Assembly (NCBI GenBank): GCA_016784735.1
Contig: JADHUC010000020.1
Coordinates: 1-55,826, forward strand
Length of the DNA stretch: 55,826 bases
DNA from: Pirellulaceae bacterium
GTDB taxonomy: Bacteria; Planctomycetota; Planctomycetia; Pirellulales; Pirellulaceae
Direction: 5' to 3'
Positions 36,605 to 47,389 of this stretch are shown here, piece by piece. Position numbers and translations under genes: made by a program. Every line of letters begins with the position of its first letter. Positions within the stretch are counted from its first letter, which is position 1. The notes beneath the pieces were generated by a model. The model ran no database searches. It had not been told where the DNA came from and saw only the letters and a program-made list of their open reading frames with translations.

Positions 36605-37846
36605 CTACTTCACGCCCAGACAAACTACGTCACCTTTGGCATTGCGGGCGTAGATCCGGCTGTTGGATAGCACGGCGACTGTCCGACACATCGACCGGGG
36701 CAGGACCTGCCCACGGGCGATTGTCTCGAACGAGTTGGGATTTGCTCTAGCGATCACCATCTCGCCCCTGTCGCTCATGGCGATCATCCGGCCATCGGCA
36801 CACATCGCAAGCGAACCCTTGCCCATACCCCGTTCGCTCCACTGCTCGGTGCTGTCTTTGAAATCGATACACTTGAGTCGGGTTTCGTCGAACCCGTACA
36901 AGAACCCCTTCCACAGGACCGAGCAACTCTGGAAGTTGCGCATCACGGTGTTGTCGAACATCTGCGTGACGCGGCCGCCGGCGATCCGGATCTTGGCACA
37001 TCCCCGGCCGTAGGCGCACGAGGCGAACACCTCGTTGCCATGGACGATCGAGTCGGCGGTAGTTGCTTTGTGTTTGTTGAAGAATGGGTAGCGCCACAGC
37101 AACTCGCCGTCGACGATTCGCACCCCGATGATTGAATCCGCCCCGCAGAACACGACGCATTCGTGCCCGTCGACCTTGGCAGGCACCGGCGTGGCGTATC
37201 CGCATGCGTCCTTGCCGTTCTCCCAAATCAGTTCGCCGGTGTGCTTGTTGAACGCGGCACCGGCCGAGCCGACGTTGAGGATCAACCGGTCATCCAGAAC
37301 GAGCGGCGACCCGGAAAAATGCCACGTTGGGAGCGTGAAACCCATTTCCTGATTCAGTTGCTGTTGCCAGAGCACCTTGCCGGTGGCCGCCTGGAGGCAA
37401 AGCAGATCACCCATCTTCGAGAGCGTGTAGACAACCCCGCCGTCGACAGTCGGAGTGGCGAGCGTGCCGCCCTCATAGTATTTGGGCAGCAACGGGCAGG
37501 GGTAAGTGTGTTTCCACAGCATCTCGCCGGTCTCGGCGTCGAAGCAGTAAACGGCGTCTTCCTGTTGACTTTCCTCCTCGCCGTGGTTGCCCATCGTGTA
37601 GGCCCGTCCGCCTGCGGTCACCACGGACGACGAGCCCGTGCCCACCGCGGCCCGCCAGAGCACCTTTGGACCTCCGTCGCCCCAATCGCCCTGCCAGTCG
37701 CCCTCGTCGGAGATCCCGTTGTGGTTCGGACCGCGGTAGTTGGGCCAGTCTCCGGCTCTCGATACGGCACCGCACACCAGCCACGCTGCGGCGATCGCGA
37801 TCCATGTTTCCCAGCCCCGTCGGTCTTTGGTAGGTTCAACCATCAT
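36605..37846 (-). CDS. Exported PQQ-like beta-propeller protein
   Basis: The protein has about 413 residues from the ATG at 37846 (37843 and a TTG at 37864 are alternatives; none has a good ribosome site). The signal peptide is 'WIAIAAAWLVCGAVSRAG'. The mature start 'DWPNYRGPNHNGIS' is the standard opening of planctomycete PQQ_2/outer-membrane-protein propellers, and blades such as 'VYCFDAETGEMLWKH' and 'LLCLQAATGKVLWQQ' recur. Despite the name, most members lack a PQQ site, and no dehydrogenase residues were seen; a binding or sensing role is likely. The truncated SUMF1 gene follows 23 nt downstream. Confidence 0.88.
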   Translation of the reverse strand: MMVEPTKDRRGWETWIAIAAAWLVCGAVSRAGDWPNYRGPNHNGISDEGDWQGDWGDGGPKVLWRAAVGTGSSSVVTAGGRAYTMGNHGEEESQQEDAVYCFDAETGEMLWKHTYPCPLLPKYYEGGTLATPTVDGGVVYTLSKMGDLLCLQAATGKVLWQQQLNQEMGFTLPTWHFSGSPLVLDDRLILNVGSAGAAFNKHTGELIWENGKDACGYATPVPAKVDGHECVVFCGADSIIGVRIVDGELLWRYPFFNKHKATTADSIVHGNEVFASCAYGRGCAKIRIAGGRVTQMFDNTVMRNFQSCSVLWKGFLYGFDETRLKCIDFKDSTEQWSERGMGKGSLAMCADGRMIAMSDRGEMVIARANPNSFETIARGQVLPRSMCRTVAVLSNSRIYARNAKGDVVCLGVK

Positions 37847-38127
37847 GAAGGATAGGAGTTTCAAGTATAGGAATTCTGATGTCGAGCAACGGAGTTGAGC
37901 ATACCACGAGAAGTTGGTGATTCAAGTGGGAAAGAGCACAGGGCAGCCATACTCGGTATCTCCCGCGAATCGAGATATCGCGGCAAATGGCGCCAACGGT
38001 CGTCCGCAAGCCGGTAAACACAGGGCCTACACTGGAGAAGACGTTGACTTTTCAGCGCATTGCGTGGAACGTTGGGGAGGATTGCCATCAGGCGGGAGTT
38101 GCTTTGCTGGTGAAGTGAGGTTCGTTC

Positions 38128-38628
38128 ATGTCAAGTAGCTTGATGATGCTCGAATGGCAGTCTGAGCGAATCCGCCGCTACCTCCACGAGCATCCCTCAA
38201 CGACGATGCACCAGCGTGCCATGCTCCTGCTGGCCGCCGGAGGTGTCCAGGGGCTGCTCACGGAACAAGAGATCGAACAGTCGGTAGCCGATCTGTTCGC
38301 CCTTCAACGGCCGGAGGGCGGCTGGGCGATGTCGGGCCTGGGAGACTGGAAACGGGCTGACGGCAAGCCGTTGGACCGCACGGCGAGTGACGGCTACGGC
38401 ACGGGATTCGTCCTCTATGTGCTGCGACGCGGCGGCAGAGTTCCGGCCGACGAGCCTCGCCTTCAAAAGGCCGTGCTCTGGTTGAAGACCCATCAGCGGA
38501 CCGACGGATCCTGGTTCACCCCCTCGCCCTATAAGAACGACGAACTGAGCACCTTCGTGGGAACGGCCTACGTGATCTTGGCTTTGGATGCCTGTGGGGA
38601 GACCCGGCTCACCGGGGATATGCGTTAA
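38128..38628 (+). pseudogene. C-terminal fragment of a squalene-cyclase/prenyltransferase-repeat protein
   Basis: The 166 codons match the second half of an alpha/alpha toroid protein: 'LFALQRPEGGWAMSGLGDW' and 'LKTHQRTDGSWFTPS' are QW-like repeats, and 'DGYGTGFVLYVLRRGG' sits between them. Complete relatives are around 350-450 residues and begin with a signal peptide and further repeats, none of which is found upstream (37847-38127 holds no other gene). A GAGG about 7 nt before the ATG at 38128 means a short product could still be made. Loss of the 5' part by deletion is the likelier explanation. Confidence 0.65.
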
Positions 38629-38660
38629 CACCAAGTCCGATGCGAACAGAAAGCAAACCG

Positions 38661-40493
38661 ATGAACACGATTCGGATCTCAGTTGCCGGCACTCTGTGGC
38701 TGGCGGTGTGTTGCTCGGTGATGTCGGCTTCCGAGGCTCCCCGATACCTGATTCTCCAGTCTCAACTGCGCCAAGCCGGCCGTGTCAGCGCAACGACGCA
38801 TCGCGCAGCGACGTACCTCGTGGACCAAGGCAATCCGGTTGCCAACGATAACAACCCGGGCACTGCGGCCCAACCGTGGAAGACGATCCAAAAGGCCGCC
38901 GACATGGCCAAACCGGGCGACGTTGTCTCCGTCATGGCCGGCCGGTATGACGAACGGGTGAAGGTCCGCACCGGTGGCACGCCAGGCAAGCCGATTGCCT
39001 TCGTGGCAATGCCTCGGCGCTCGGTGACCGTGGGCGGCTTCGACCTGGAGGCGAGTTGCATCCGCGTGGAGGGCTTCGAGATCACGGCCGACAAGCCAGC
39101 TACGGCTGTCCAATTGCGCGGCAGCCATTGCGAAGTCCTGGACAACTACGTCCACGACATGATGACGGCGGTCAACGGAACGTACGGCGAACCGAGCCCC
39201 AACGGCACCACTCGCGACTACTCTGCGGTGGCGCACAACCGCATCGCCTACAACGAGGTCTACCACTGCGAGTACGGTTTCATCCTGGGCGGGAACGACT
39301 GGCTGGTGGAGAACAACGAGATCCGTCGGCTTTTCATGTACGCCTCGGGCAACAATTACGATGATTGCGATTACACGCGGTTCTTCGGTAAGGGCTGCAT
39401 CCAGCGCTACAACTACTACCATGGCTCGCGCACGTCGGAGACCAAGAGGGCCCACGTGGACGCCATCCAGACGTTCATGAACAACGGCGGGATGGCGCAA
39501 GACCTGCTCTTCGAGTTCAACACGTGTTTCGATTGGGGCCAGGGCGCCATGGTCGAAAGTGCACCGCACATCGGCAGCGTTCGGAACTGGACCTGGCGGC
39601 ACAACATCTACTCGTCCAATCTGCCAACCTACAAAGGGGCGTGGGGGCTGAATGTCATCCAAACGCCCGACGTGACGATTGAGAACAACACCTTCGCCGG
39701 GATCACCTGGTTCGGCGTGGGGCTGCGTGGCAAGGAATCGACGGGCGGGCAGATTCGCAACAACGTTTTCTGCGAGGTCGAGCGAGCCGTCGACGACCAA
39801 ATGGATTTCTCGCCGGCCAACCCGATCATCGAGTACAACCTGACATTCAAGACGACGCCGCTGGCGGCCAAGACGAACATCAACGGCAAGGACCCGCTGT
39901 TCGTGGATCCCCGGCAGCGGAATTTCCGCCTGAAGCAGGGCAGCCCGGCCATCGGGGCGGGCAAGGACGGAGCGACGATCGGGGCTCTGGAGTATCCCAA
40001 CGTCTACTACGTGGACCCGCGTCACCCGGCCGCCGCGGACGAACCGGCGTGGGGCTACCCGGCCGTGCCGCTGGCAAGTCTGACCAAGGCGTGCGCGATC
40101 GCCCAGCCGGGAGAAACGATCATTCTGCGGAGCGGAGTCTATCGTGGGGTCCTGGCGCCGAAGAACGACGGCGTGACCGTCCGCACTATGAACGACGAGA
40201 AAGTAACGATCAGCGGGGCGGGCTTGATCGAAGGTTGGCGGCGCGAGGCAGACGGCAGTTGGTCGGCGCCCTTGCTCGCCGAACCAACGCGGGCTCTGCG
40301 TGACGGCCAACCGTGGACCGAGTTCTTGTACGACAAGGCCACAAAGCGGATCATGGTGAAGACGGGCGGCGATCCGCGTCTGCACGTTCTCGAGACGGTC
40401 GTGCGGGAGCTTGGGATCGATCTGGACGGCAAGCAGAACGTGCGGGTTGATGGCATCACGGTGGTGAACACGTTGAAGGTGCAATCTCCTTGA
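38661..40493 (+). CDS. Exported double beta-helix protein, probably shortened at the C-terminus
   Basis: The protein has 610 residues from the ATG at 38661, chosen because the signal peptide starts there ('GTLWLAVCCSVMSAS'); an ATG at 38640 adds seven polar residues. Two right-handed beta-helix units each begin with a DUF1565-like opening: 'NNPGTAAQPWKTIQKAAD' with 'KPGDVVSVMAGRYDERV', and 'VPLASLTKACAIAQPGETI' with 'ILRSGVYRG'. The first helix is complete and ends in 'RNFRLKQGSPAIGAGKDG'. The second stops after only a few rungs ('NVRVDGITVVNTLKVQSP'), which looks like truncation. Lyase or glycan-binding function is possible; no catalytic site was identified. Confidence 0.75.
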   Translation: MNTIRISVAGTLWLAVCCSVMSASEAPRYLILQSQLRQAGRVSATTHRAATYLVDQGNPVANDNNPGTAAQPWKTIQKAADMAKPGDVVSVMAGRYDERVKVRTGGTPGKPIAFVAMPRRSVTVGGFDLEASCIRVEGFEITADKPATAVQLRGSHCEVLDNYVHDMMTAVNGTYGEPSPNGTTRDYSAVAHNRIAYNEVYHCEYGFILGGNDWLVENNEIRRLFMYASGNNYDDCDYTRFFGKGCIQRYNYYHGSRTSETKRAHVDAIQTFMNNGGMAQDLLFEFNTCFDWGQGAMVESAPHIGSVRNWTWRHNIYSSNLPTYKGAWGLNVIQTPDVTIENNTFAGITWFGVGLRGKESTGGQIRNNVFCEVERAVDDQMDFSPANPIIEYNLTFKTTPLAAKTNINGKDPLFVDPRQRNFRLKQGSPAIGAGKDGATIGALEYPNVYYVDPRHPAAADEPAWGYPAVPLASLTKACAIAQPGETIILRSGVYRGVLAPKNDGVTVRTMNDEKVTISGAGLIEGWRREADGSWSAPLLAEPTRALRDGQPWTEFLYDKATKRIMVKTGGDPRLHVLETVVRELGIDLDGKQNVRVDGITVVNTLKVQSP

Positions 40494-40594
40494 GGCCCAA
40501 ACCGGCGGAGGCTGAGGCACGCGGATATTACTATCCCGATTATCGCACAGATTTTCCCATGGGAGACAATCCCTACCGCTATTACCGATGGTAG
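40451..40594 (+). other. Out-of-frame coding-like tail after the beta-helix gene
   Basis: In a frame different from that of the beta-helix gene, an open stretch ends at a TAG (40592-40594) and reads with a strongly non-random, aromatic-rich end: 'GYYYPDYRTDFPMGDNPYRY' then 'YRW' and stop. There is no start codon with a ribosome site for it. It may be the surviving C-terminus of another gene, or the original tail of the beta-helix gene displaced by a frame change. I do not recognise the family. Confidence 0.35.
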
Positions 40595-41034
40595 GCGTAC
40601 ATTTCTTGAGAGCATTATGTAATCGACAGAGGGACGCTTCCAATCCAACTCGCCCCAACGGTCATCTGCGGGTATCAGCGGCCATCAAAAACCACTCTAA
40701 TTGACCTGTTGTTATTGCTTCATTGTGGTGTAGATGCGGTGTAGGCTCGCGAATTAAGAGTACTTTTGCAGAACCACCATTTTTTCCGGCGGGCCGGTCG
40801 GATTGTAGCGATAAGACCCAAGTTGGCAGGGCCCGAAGGTCGATTTACCAATATGAGGCATTGGCTGGGGAAGCATACAACTTGTCCCGAAGGCTGACGG
40901 GTTTTCGCTTGTCGCCGGAAAGGTATTTGTTTGAACCGGGATTGTGGTGTTGATCGCCGCGCTTACGCTGCCGGCGGGGTTCGCAGCAGCAGCATTATTG
41001 GTTGTCTTGTCCGATTAGTGATTGGCGATAAACC
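40595..41034. other. Intergenic region upstream of the efflux operon
   Basis: About 440 nt, lower in GC than the flanking genes, with no convincing reading frame, palindrome or regulator gene. It should contain the promoter of the RND operon but I could not place it. No TetR, MarR or two-component gene is adjacent. Confidence 0.45.
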
Positions 41035-42534
41035 ATGCTCGATGACGGTCCTCGAGCCGGTCGCTATCAACCGCTCAGGTGGCTAATTGCTTGGCTGCTC
41101 GTGGGATTGGTTGGCTGTGCGACTCCAGATGTACCACGAGAGCTTCCCTCTCGATCGCTGCTGCCGTTTTCCCCTAGCGGGGAAATCGATATGCCCGATC
41201 GCTGGTGGACAGCGTTTGGTGATCCGGCTTTGGATCGTCAAGTGGACGAAGCTCTCGGTGGCAGTTTCACGCTTGCTATCGCCCTGCAAAGGCTACGCGC
41301 CGCCCGAGCTCTTGAGCGACGCGAAGCTTCGGACTTATTTCTCTTTGTCAATGGTTTTATTGACATCGACAGCAATTTCGGTCCAGGACGAGATCGCGCG
41401 AGCGTCGCGTGGGGACTGGATGCGGCATACGAGGTCGACCTCTGGGGGCGAATTCAATCGCGCGTCGAAGCGGAACGACTGCGAGCTGATGCGACCCACG
41501 CGGACTATCACGCTGTGGCCCTTACGCTAGCGGCTGAGGTCGCTCGGACGTGGTTCTCTCTGATCGAAGTTCATGCCCAGCTCGAGCTGCTTGGTGAACA
41601 AGTCGAAACGAACCGAACTGGGTTGAAGGCGCAGGAGCTAAGGTTCGGCCGCGGGTTTGTTCGCAGCGCCGATGTGCTCCGGCAGCGGCAGTTGGTCGAG
41701 TCAACCTTGGAACAGGAGGTGGTTGCTCGGGCGCGGATCGAAGTGCTGGAACACCAACTGGCAGTGCTGCTGGGTCAGTTGCCACAGACGGCCAGCTTTG
41801 CTCCAGGTGCCGAGCTACCCCCCTTGCCGCCACTGCCGTACGCCGGATTGCCGTCCGAGCTACTCATACGCAGACCTGACGTCCGCCGTGATTATCTGGC
41901 GTTCGTGGCTGCCGATCGTGATCTGGCATCGGCCATCTCCGCTCAGTATCCTCGCATCAACCTGACCGGTTCGGTATTCAATCTCGCAGAAAGTCCAGAA
42001 ACTCTGTTCCGTGACTGGTTCGTTTCGATCGCTGGCCAGATGATCGCCCCGTTGCTCGACGGAGGCCAACGGCGGGCCGAAGTCGATCGCACCAACGCAG
42101 TGGTCGGGCAGCGTTTCTATGAATACGGGCAGACCATGCTGAATGCTTTTCGCGAAGTCGAAGACAGCCTGGCGCTCGAACGTTATCAAGTCGAGCGGCT
42201 CGAACGACTCGACGCTCAAGTTCATCTGGCCCAGCAGGCTGCGGGGCAATTGCGCGATCAATACCTCATCGGCGACGCCGACTACCTGGATGTTCTGAGC
42301 GCAATCCAGTCTCAGCAACGCTTGCAACGCGAGCTTTTGTCCGCCAGACTAGACTTAGTTTTGATCCGCATTGGGCTATACCTCGCCTTGGCCGGAGATT
42401 TTGACACGCATCCGCAACCTCACGCAGATTGGCCCTCGGACCGGCCCGATTTGCCTGCAGACGCCCCTGGGTCGCCTTCAGGCCTAGAACAACTGCCGCC
42501 TCCGGGAGGGTACGAGCTCGACATCGATGAATGA
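41035..42534 (+). CDS. RND efflux outer-membrane lipoprotein (TolC/OprM/NodT type)
   Basis: This 499-residue protein has a lipobox 'LLVGLVGC' near residues 24-31, so it is probably lipid-anchored. Two outer-membrane-efflux (OEP) repeats follow: '[18 protein letters not shown]' begins the first, and '[20 protein letters not shown]' marks the helical barrel of TolC-like channels. '[19 protein letters not shown]' is the near-universal NodT linker and 'INLTGSVF' a beta-barrel strand. It forms the outer-membrane exit duct of a tripartite pump with the next two genes, overlapping the adaptor gene by 8 nt. No ribosome site is evident before the ATG. Confidence 0.93.
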   Translation: MLDDGPRAGRYQPLRWLIAWLLVGLVGCATPDVPRELPSRSLLPFSPSGEIDMPDRWWTAFGDPALDRQVDEALGGSFTLAIALQRLRAARALERREASDLFLFVNGFIDIDSNFGPGRDRASVAWGLDAAYEVDLWGRIQSRVEAERLRADATHADYHAVALTLAAEVARTWFSLIEVHAQLELLGEQVETNRTGLKAQELRFGRGFVRSADVLRQRQLVESTLEQEVVARARIEVLEHQLAVLLGQLPQTASFAPGAELPPLPPLPYAGLPSELLIRRPDVRRDYLAFVAADRDLASAISAQYPRINLTGSVFNLAESPETLFRDWFVSIAGQMIAPLLDGGQRRAEVDRTNAVVGQRFYEYGQTMLNAFREVEDSLALERYQVERLERLDAQVHLAQQAAGQLRDQYLIGDADYLDVLSAIQSQQRLQRELLSARLDLVLIRIGLYLALAGDFDTHPQPHADWPSDRPDLPADAPGSPSGLEQLPPPGGYELDIDE

Positions 42535-43756
42535 CGCCAGAACCGCGCCCCGACGACGCTGGCTCAGCGTTCTGGGCAGCATGATCGCGTGCTTGGCCAT
42601 ACTCGCCGCATCGGCCGCCGCGATTGTTGTGATCAACCGCACCGAGCCAACCGCACAACAGATTAGCGCGACGCGAAAGTCCGCAGCGCTGGTTGAAACG
42701 GTGACGGTCCAGCGTGGTACATATGCACCTCGCCTCGCCGTGCTCGGGGTCGTCGAAGCCGCGCAGGAAGTCGTCCTTAGCCCCCGCGTCGCCGGACAGG
42801 TGATCGAACTGTCGCCCGAGTTCATTCCTGGTGGGATGGTCCGAAGAGGTGACACGCTGCTGCGGATTGACGCAGTCGATTTTGAGAACACTTTGTCGAT
42901 CCGTGAAGCTGACTTGCAGCAGGCTGAAGCATCTTTGGAGATTGAGGAGGGTCGACAGGATCTGGCACGGAAAGAGCTGGATCTGCTCGGGGAAACGATC
43001 GACGAGACCAACCGAGCGCTGGCGTTGCGCGAGCCGCAGTTGAGGTCCATGCAGGCCGAGGTGAGAGCGGCCGAAGCGGCGGTGCAACGCGTCAAGCTGG
43101 ATCTGGAACGCACGAGCGTCTTCGCTCCGTTCGACGCGCAAATTCTCAGCCGCTCCGTCAATGTCGGTTCTCAAGTCGCCACGGGTGATGAGCTCGGCCA
43201 GCTTGTGGGCATCGACGAGTACTGGATTCAAACTTCCGTCCCGCTTCGCAGCTTGCGGTGGATACAGTTTCCCGAAGCGGATGTTCAGGGATCGGAGGTC
43301 GTATTGCGCGATTCGGACACCTGGGGGCCTGATGCCCAGCGCCGGGCTCGCGTTACGCGTCTGATCGGCGCGCTCGACCGGGAGACTCGCCTGGCGCGGG
43401 TGCTGGTCACTGTGCCCGACCCTCTTGGACACAAGTCCGATGTGCCGCCGCTGATTCTCGGCACCTTGATCGAAGTTGAGATTGAGGGCCGCCCCATCGA
43501 AGACGTTCTCCGCCTGCGTCGTGAATATGTGCGCGAAGGCGACACAGTGTGGGTCATGAAAGAGGGTAAACTGGAGATCCGCGAAACCGATGTTGTCTTC
43601 CGTGATGCCGAACACGCTTATATCCGGAAGGGTCTCGAAAGTGAAGAAGAAGTCGTGATCTCGACGCTGGCGACGGTGGCCGACGGCGTCGGCCTGCGCA
43701 GGGTCGACGACGCGTCCGAACCGAGAGAGAACTCCAACAGCGAGGCGACGGATTGA
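42527..43756 (+). CDS. RND efflux membrane-fusion (adaptor) protein
   Basis: This 409-residue protein has one N-terminal membrane helix (residues 13-36, '[20 protein letters not shown]') and no lipobox. A split lipoyl domain ('[19 protein letters not shown]' and '[20 protein letters not shown]') flanks a coiled-coil hairpin at about 125-190 rich in Leu, Ala, Glu and Arg, then the beta-barrel and membrane-proximal domains. This is the HlyD/AcrA adaptor architecture that bridges pump and outer-membrane duct. The start overlaps the previous gene by 8 nt (ATGAATGA), and its own stop overlaps the TTG start of the permease, so the three subunits are translationally coupled. Confidence 0.93.
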   Translation: MNDARTAPRRRWLSVLGSMIACLAILAASAAAIVVINRTEPTAQQISATRKSAALVETVTVQRGTYAPRLAVLGVVEAAQEVVLSPRVAGQVIELSPEFIPGGMVRRGDTLLRIDAVDFENTLSIREADLQQAEASLEIEEGRQDLARKELDLLGETIDETNRALALREPQLRSMQAEVRAAEAAVQRVKLDLERTSVFAPFDAQILSRSVNVGSQVATGDELGQLVGIDEYWIQTSVPLRSLRWIQFPEADVQGSEVVLRDSDTWGPDAQRRARVTRLIGALDRETRLARVLVTVPDPLGHKSDVPPLILGTLIEVEIEGRPIEDVLRLRREYVREGDTVWVMKEGKLEIRETDVVFRDAEHAYIRKGLESEEEVVISTLATVADGVGLRRVDDASEPRENSNSEATD

Positions 43757-46700
43757 ATCAGCATCGAGACGGTATCGACGCGCGTCGGGGCCCCATCGCC
43801 TGGATGGTCCGCAATCCCATCGCTCCTAACCTGCTGATGATGGTCCTCTTGATTGGCGGAATCTGGTCGGCGGTAACCATTCAGAAGGAAGTCTTTCCGC
43901 AGTTCGAGCTGGACATTGTCGAAGTCCGAGTCGGCTACCCCGGTGCCGCGCCTTCCGAAGTCGAACAGGGGATCCTGCGGCCGATCGAGGGAGCCGTACG
44001 CGGTGTGGAAGGAATTCGCGAGATCACCAGCGAAGCGCGCGAAGGGCGAGGCCGAGTGTTCATTGAACTGGTCGCCGGCCAGGAGCGAATGAAAGCTCTG
44101 CAGGACATCGATCAAGCCGTCAACCGTATTCGTACGTTCCCCGACCAGATTGAAAAGCCGGAAGTCAGCCTGCGATCGCGGCAACGAGAAGCGATGCAGC
44201 TCGCGATATACGGTCCCATCGATATTTGGGCGCTCCGCAAGCTGGCCGAACAACTGCGCGATCAACTTCAGGCCAACGAACAGATCACGCAGGTGGAACT
44301 TCGTCGTGTACCGCAGTACGTGACGCACGTGGAAATCCCTCGTCAGCGGCTGCGAGAATATGGGCTAACGCTACCCGCAGTCGCGGACATTATCAGGACC
44401 AGTAGCCAAGATGTGGCGGCGGGATCTGTGCAAACGGGTGCAGGAGAAATCCTGCTGCGTGTCAAAGCCCGCAAGCAGTGGGCCGATGAGTTTGCCAAGA
44501 TCGAAGTCGTGGCCGGCCGCGACGGAGCGCTCGTGACGCTCGGTGATATCGCCACGATACGAGATGGTTTTGAGGAAGTCGGCTTTCATTCACAGTTCAG
44601 CCAAACACCGTCGATCGAGCTTGACATTTACCGGATCGGGTCGCAGTCGCCGATGGAAATCGCGGAGGCTGTCGAAGAAACGATGCGGGAGTTTGAGACT
44701 ATCTTGCCGCCCGGCGTGAAGTGGCGGGTTGACCGGAACAACGCGGAAGAGTTTCGCCGCCGGTTGAACTTGGTCATGGAAAATGCCGTCTTGGCGGTAG
44801 GCATCGTGTTGCTGATCCTGGCCCTGTTTCTCGAATTCCGACTGGCATTCTGGGTCATGATGGGCATGGCGATCTCGTTCATCGGTGGACTGTTGTTTTT
44901 GCCTGTGGCTGACGTCAGCGTCAATATGATCTCCCTTTTCGGCTTCCTGGTTGTCTTGGGCATTGTTGTCGACGATGCGGTCGTCGTAGGTGAGAACGTT
45001 TACGAACAACGGCAGTCGCTCGATGACCACGAGGTCGCGGCCGTGGTCGGGACGCGCGAGGTTGCTGGCCCCGTCGTGTTCAGCGTCCTGACGAACATTG
45101 TCGCCTTTGTGCCGTTAATGTTCATTCCCGGCGAGACCGGCAAGTTCTGGGGGCCGCTGCCTGTGGTGGTGATCATTGTGCTGGCCCTTTCGCTCGTTGA
45201 ATCGCTTTTCATCTTGCCGGCACACTTGGCTCATGCCAGAACCGGTGGCCTGAAGAAACGTGGTCTCGGGGCTCTATTTCATCGCGGCCAGCAGGGCTTC
45301 AGCCGAAGATTCAGCCGTCTCGTTGATACCGTTTACCGGCCCATTCTCCTGTTTTGTTTGCGATTCAGGTACATCACCGCCTGCACGGCGCTTGGTTTAT
45401 TCCTTGTGGTCGGAGGCTATGCGACCAGCGCCCACATGGGGATGATCTTGATGCCCGAAGTCTCCGCGGATGAAATCGAAGCGGGCGTGCGGATGCCGGT
45501 CGGAACCACGCAGGACCAGTCGGCTGAGATCGCCCGAGCGGTTACCGAGGCCAGCATGAGGATGTTCGAAGAACACAACCTGCACGAAGTGGCCGAGGGT
45601 ATCAAGACCAACGTGCGCGGGCAGGATTTTATCGATGTCGAGATCGTTATGAAGCCGCCGGATCAACGCGACATGACGGCGAAAGAAGTCATTGCGCTCT
45701 GGCGGGATTCGATCGGTGACTTGCCGGGCGTGGACCAAGTGACCTTCGAAGCTGAAAGCGGACCGGGTGGGTATCGACAGGACATCAGCATCGATCTCAG
45801 CCACAGCAATATCGACGTCCTGGAGAAGGCGTCCCAGGCGTTTCTCGAGCGAGTCAAGCGTTTTTCCAACACCCGCGATGTCAGTGACAACTGGAACAAA
45901 GGCAAAACCCAGTACGATTTTCGGCTGCGTCCCGAGGGGCGCGCACTGGGCTTAACCGACGAAGAACTTGGTGAGCAACTTCGCGGCGCATTCTTTGGTT
46001 CGCTCGCCCTCCGTCTACTGCGTGGCACCAACGAGATTGAAGTCCGCGTCAAATTACCGGAAGACCAACGCGAGGACATCCATCACCTGGAAGACCTGAT
46101 TATCCGCACTCCGAGCGGCGCGGAAGTGCCGCTGTTGGATGTCGCATCCTTGGAGAAAGGCAATGCGTTTACGGCAATCCACCGTCGCGACGGCCGAAGG
46201 ATCGTGAACGTCTCCATGGACGTCGAACCCAAGCGAGCCGTTACTCAGGTGATCAACGCCTTACAAGACGAAGAACTCGTTCAGTTAGCGAAGGATTTTC
46301 CCGGCATCACGTGGAGCTTCGAAGGGAGCAATGCGGAAATGCGTCGAGCGACTTCGTCCTTGTGGGGATCGTTCGGACTCGCACTGGCAGTAATCTATTC
46401 GCTGCTGGCGATCGCCTTTCGAGATTACATCCAGCCGCTGGTTGTGCTGGTCGCAATTCCATTCGGCATCGTCGGTGCAGTCCTTGGTCATATTCTGCTC
46501 GGGTACGACCTGTCGCTGGTCAGTCTGATGGGCGTGATCGCACTCTCTGGAGTAGTGATCAACGACTCTTTGATCATGGTTGATTATGCCAACCGTCGCC
46601 GCGGGGAGCATTCGGCAATGGAGGCAATTTCGCAGGCGGGAATACGCCGATTCCGCCCGATCTTACTGACAACGCTGACAACATTCGGAGGTCTCATGCC

Positions 46701-46869
46701 GCTCATCTTTGAGGATTCCTTGCAGGCGCAATACATCATTCCAATGGCCATCTCGTTGGGCTTCGGAATCCTATTCACCACGGCAATCATCCTTGTGCTC
46801 GCCCCTTGCCTGTACCTGATCCTCGAAGACATCCGGCACGTGTTTTCGCCCAGCGACGTTCGACGGTGA
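43753..46869 (+). CDS. RND-family multidrug efflux permease
   Basis: This 1038-residue inner-membrane pump starts at TTG 43753, overlapping the adaptor stop as TTGA with GAGG about 8 nt upstream; the next in-frame ATG is at 43804, just before the first membrane helix. The AcrB-type duplicated layout is clear: helix 1 '[16 protein letters not shown]', large periplasmic loop, then a helix bundle with the proton-relay Asp pair in '[19 protein letters not shown]', repeated in the second half ('[20 protein letters not shown]', where the pair is replaced by Asn-Asp). Length matches the 1000-1100 residue family. Substrate may be drugs, bile-like compounds or metabolites; no metal-specific motifs were noticed. 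Confidence 0.95.
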   Translation: MNQHRDGIDARRGPIAWMVRNPIAPNLLMMVLLIGGIWSAVTIQKEVFPQFELDIVEVRVGYPGAAPSEVEQGILRPIEGAVRGVEGIREITSEAREGRGRVFIELVAGQERMKALQDIDQAVNRIRTFPDQIEKPEVSLRSRQREAMQLAIYGPIDIWALRKLAEQLRDQLQANEQITQVELRRVPQYVTHVEIPRQRLREYGLTLPAVADIIRTSSQDVAAGSVQTGAGEILLRVKARKQWADEFAKIEVVAGRDGALVTLGDIATIRDGFEEVGFHSQFSQTPSIELDIYRIGSQSPMEIAEAVEETMREFETILPPGVKWRVDRNNAEEFRRRLNLVMENAVLAVGIVLLILALFLEFRLAFWVMMGMAISFIGGLLFLPVADVSVNMISLFGFLVVLGIVVDDAVVVGENVYEQRQSLDDHEVAAVVGTREVAGPVVFSVLTNIVAFVPLMFIPGETGKFWGPLPVVVIIVLALSLVESLFILPAHLAHARTGGLKKRGLGALFHRGQQGFSRRFSRLVDTVYRPILLFCLRFRYITACTALGLFLVVGGYATSAHMGMILMPEVSADEIEAGVRMPVGTTQDQSAEIARAVTEASMRMFEEHNLHEVAEGIKTNVRGQDFIDVEIVMKPPDQRDMTAKEVIALWRDSIGDLPGVDQVTFEAESGPGGYRQDISIDLSHSNIDVLEKASQAFLERVKRFSNTRDVSDNWNKGKTQYDFRLRPEGRALGLTDEELGEQLRGAFFGSLALRLLRGTNEIEVRVKLPEDQREDIHHLEDLIIRTPSGAEVPLLDVASLEKGNAFTAIHRRDGRRIVNVSMDVEPKRAVTQVINALQDEELVQLAKDFPGITWSFEGSNAEMRRATSSLWGSFGLALAVIYSLLAIAFRDYIQPLVVLVAIPFGIVGAVLGHILLGYDLSLVSLMGVIALSGVVINDSLIMVDYANRRRGEHSAMEAISQAGIRRFRPILLTTLTTFGGLMPLIFEDSLQAQYIIPMAISLGFGILFTTAIILVLAPCLYLILEDIRHVFSPSDVRR

Positions 46870-47082
46870 GGTTGCCAATGGGGTCGATCAAGAGAAAATC
46901 TCGCGCACGGCTGGCCCAAGAAGCCATCTCGCAACTCAACATCCCGGAAAGCCATCAGCCAGGTAAGCGTCGGTTGTTGGGACTGCCATTCGCACCCGCC
47001 GCGGGCACGCGAATCCCTTGCCGGAACAGCACAAACGCAATCGAGGCAGTATGACACAACGTGCACGGTGTGATCTCAGAAA

Positions 47083-47195
47083 AGCACCGTTCGAGAAACT
47101 ACTGTCCGATTCTTCCGTGGCGTAAGCTTCCAGCTTGCGGTCGACAATGGCATCGCAAGCTGGAAGCTTACGCCACTTATTTCTCGAACGGTGCT
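47083..47195. repeat. Nested inverted repeat C (113 bp)
   Basis: Outer arms 47083-47098 (AGCACCGTTCGAGAAA) and 47180-47195 are a perfect 16-bp pair. Inner arms 47118-47139 and 47154-47175 are a perfect 22-bp pair with the core TAAGCTTCCAGCTT and a 14-nt loop. The same inner arms, with two changes, recur in element D 220 nt away. Confidence 0.88.
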
Positions 47196-47389
47196 AAGCG
47201 ACCGCAGCTCCGGCGCGAACGGCTCAAAGCAAAAACACAAAGTCTGCAGAATGCAGCGAATGGCCACGAAAAGCACGAAGAGGCACAAAGGCGAAGTGTG
47301 CGCGCTCGAGTATGTCTGTCGGCATTATCTTGTGCGTTTTTGTGTCTTCTTGTGGCTGTTCGGGGAATGGGGGTCCTCGTCTTGAGTTA

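Noticed and set aside
38679..40658. 659-codon open frame on the minus strand opposite the beta-helix gene
   Set aside because: It lacks any recognisable domain, is rich in Arg/His/Val as expected for antisense of GC-rich coding DNA, and the plus strand encodes a clear signal peptide and beta-helix.
40723..40953. 76-codon frame upstream of the efflux operon
   Set aside because: No ribosome site, no domain, and composition unlike neighbouring genes.
46878..47054. 58-codon small frame after the RND pump with GAGG upstream
   Set aside because: Basic, unordered translation and no known family; spacing is acceptable but evidence is too thin to call a gene.
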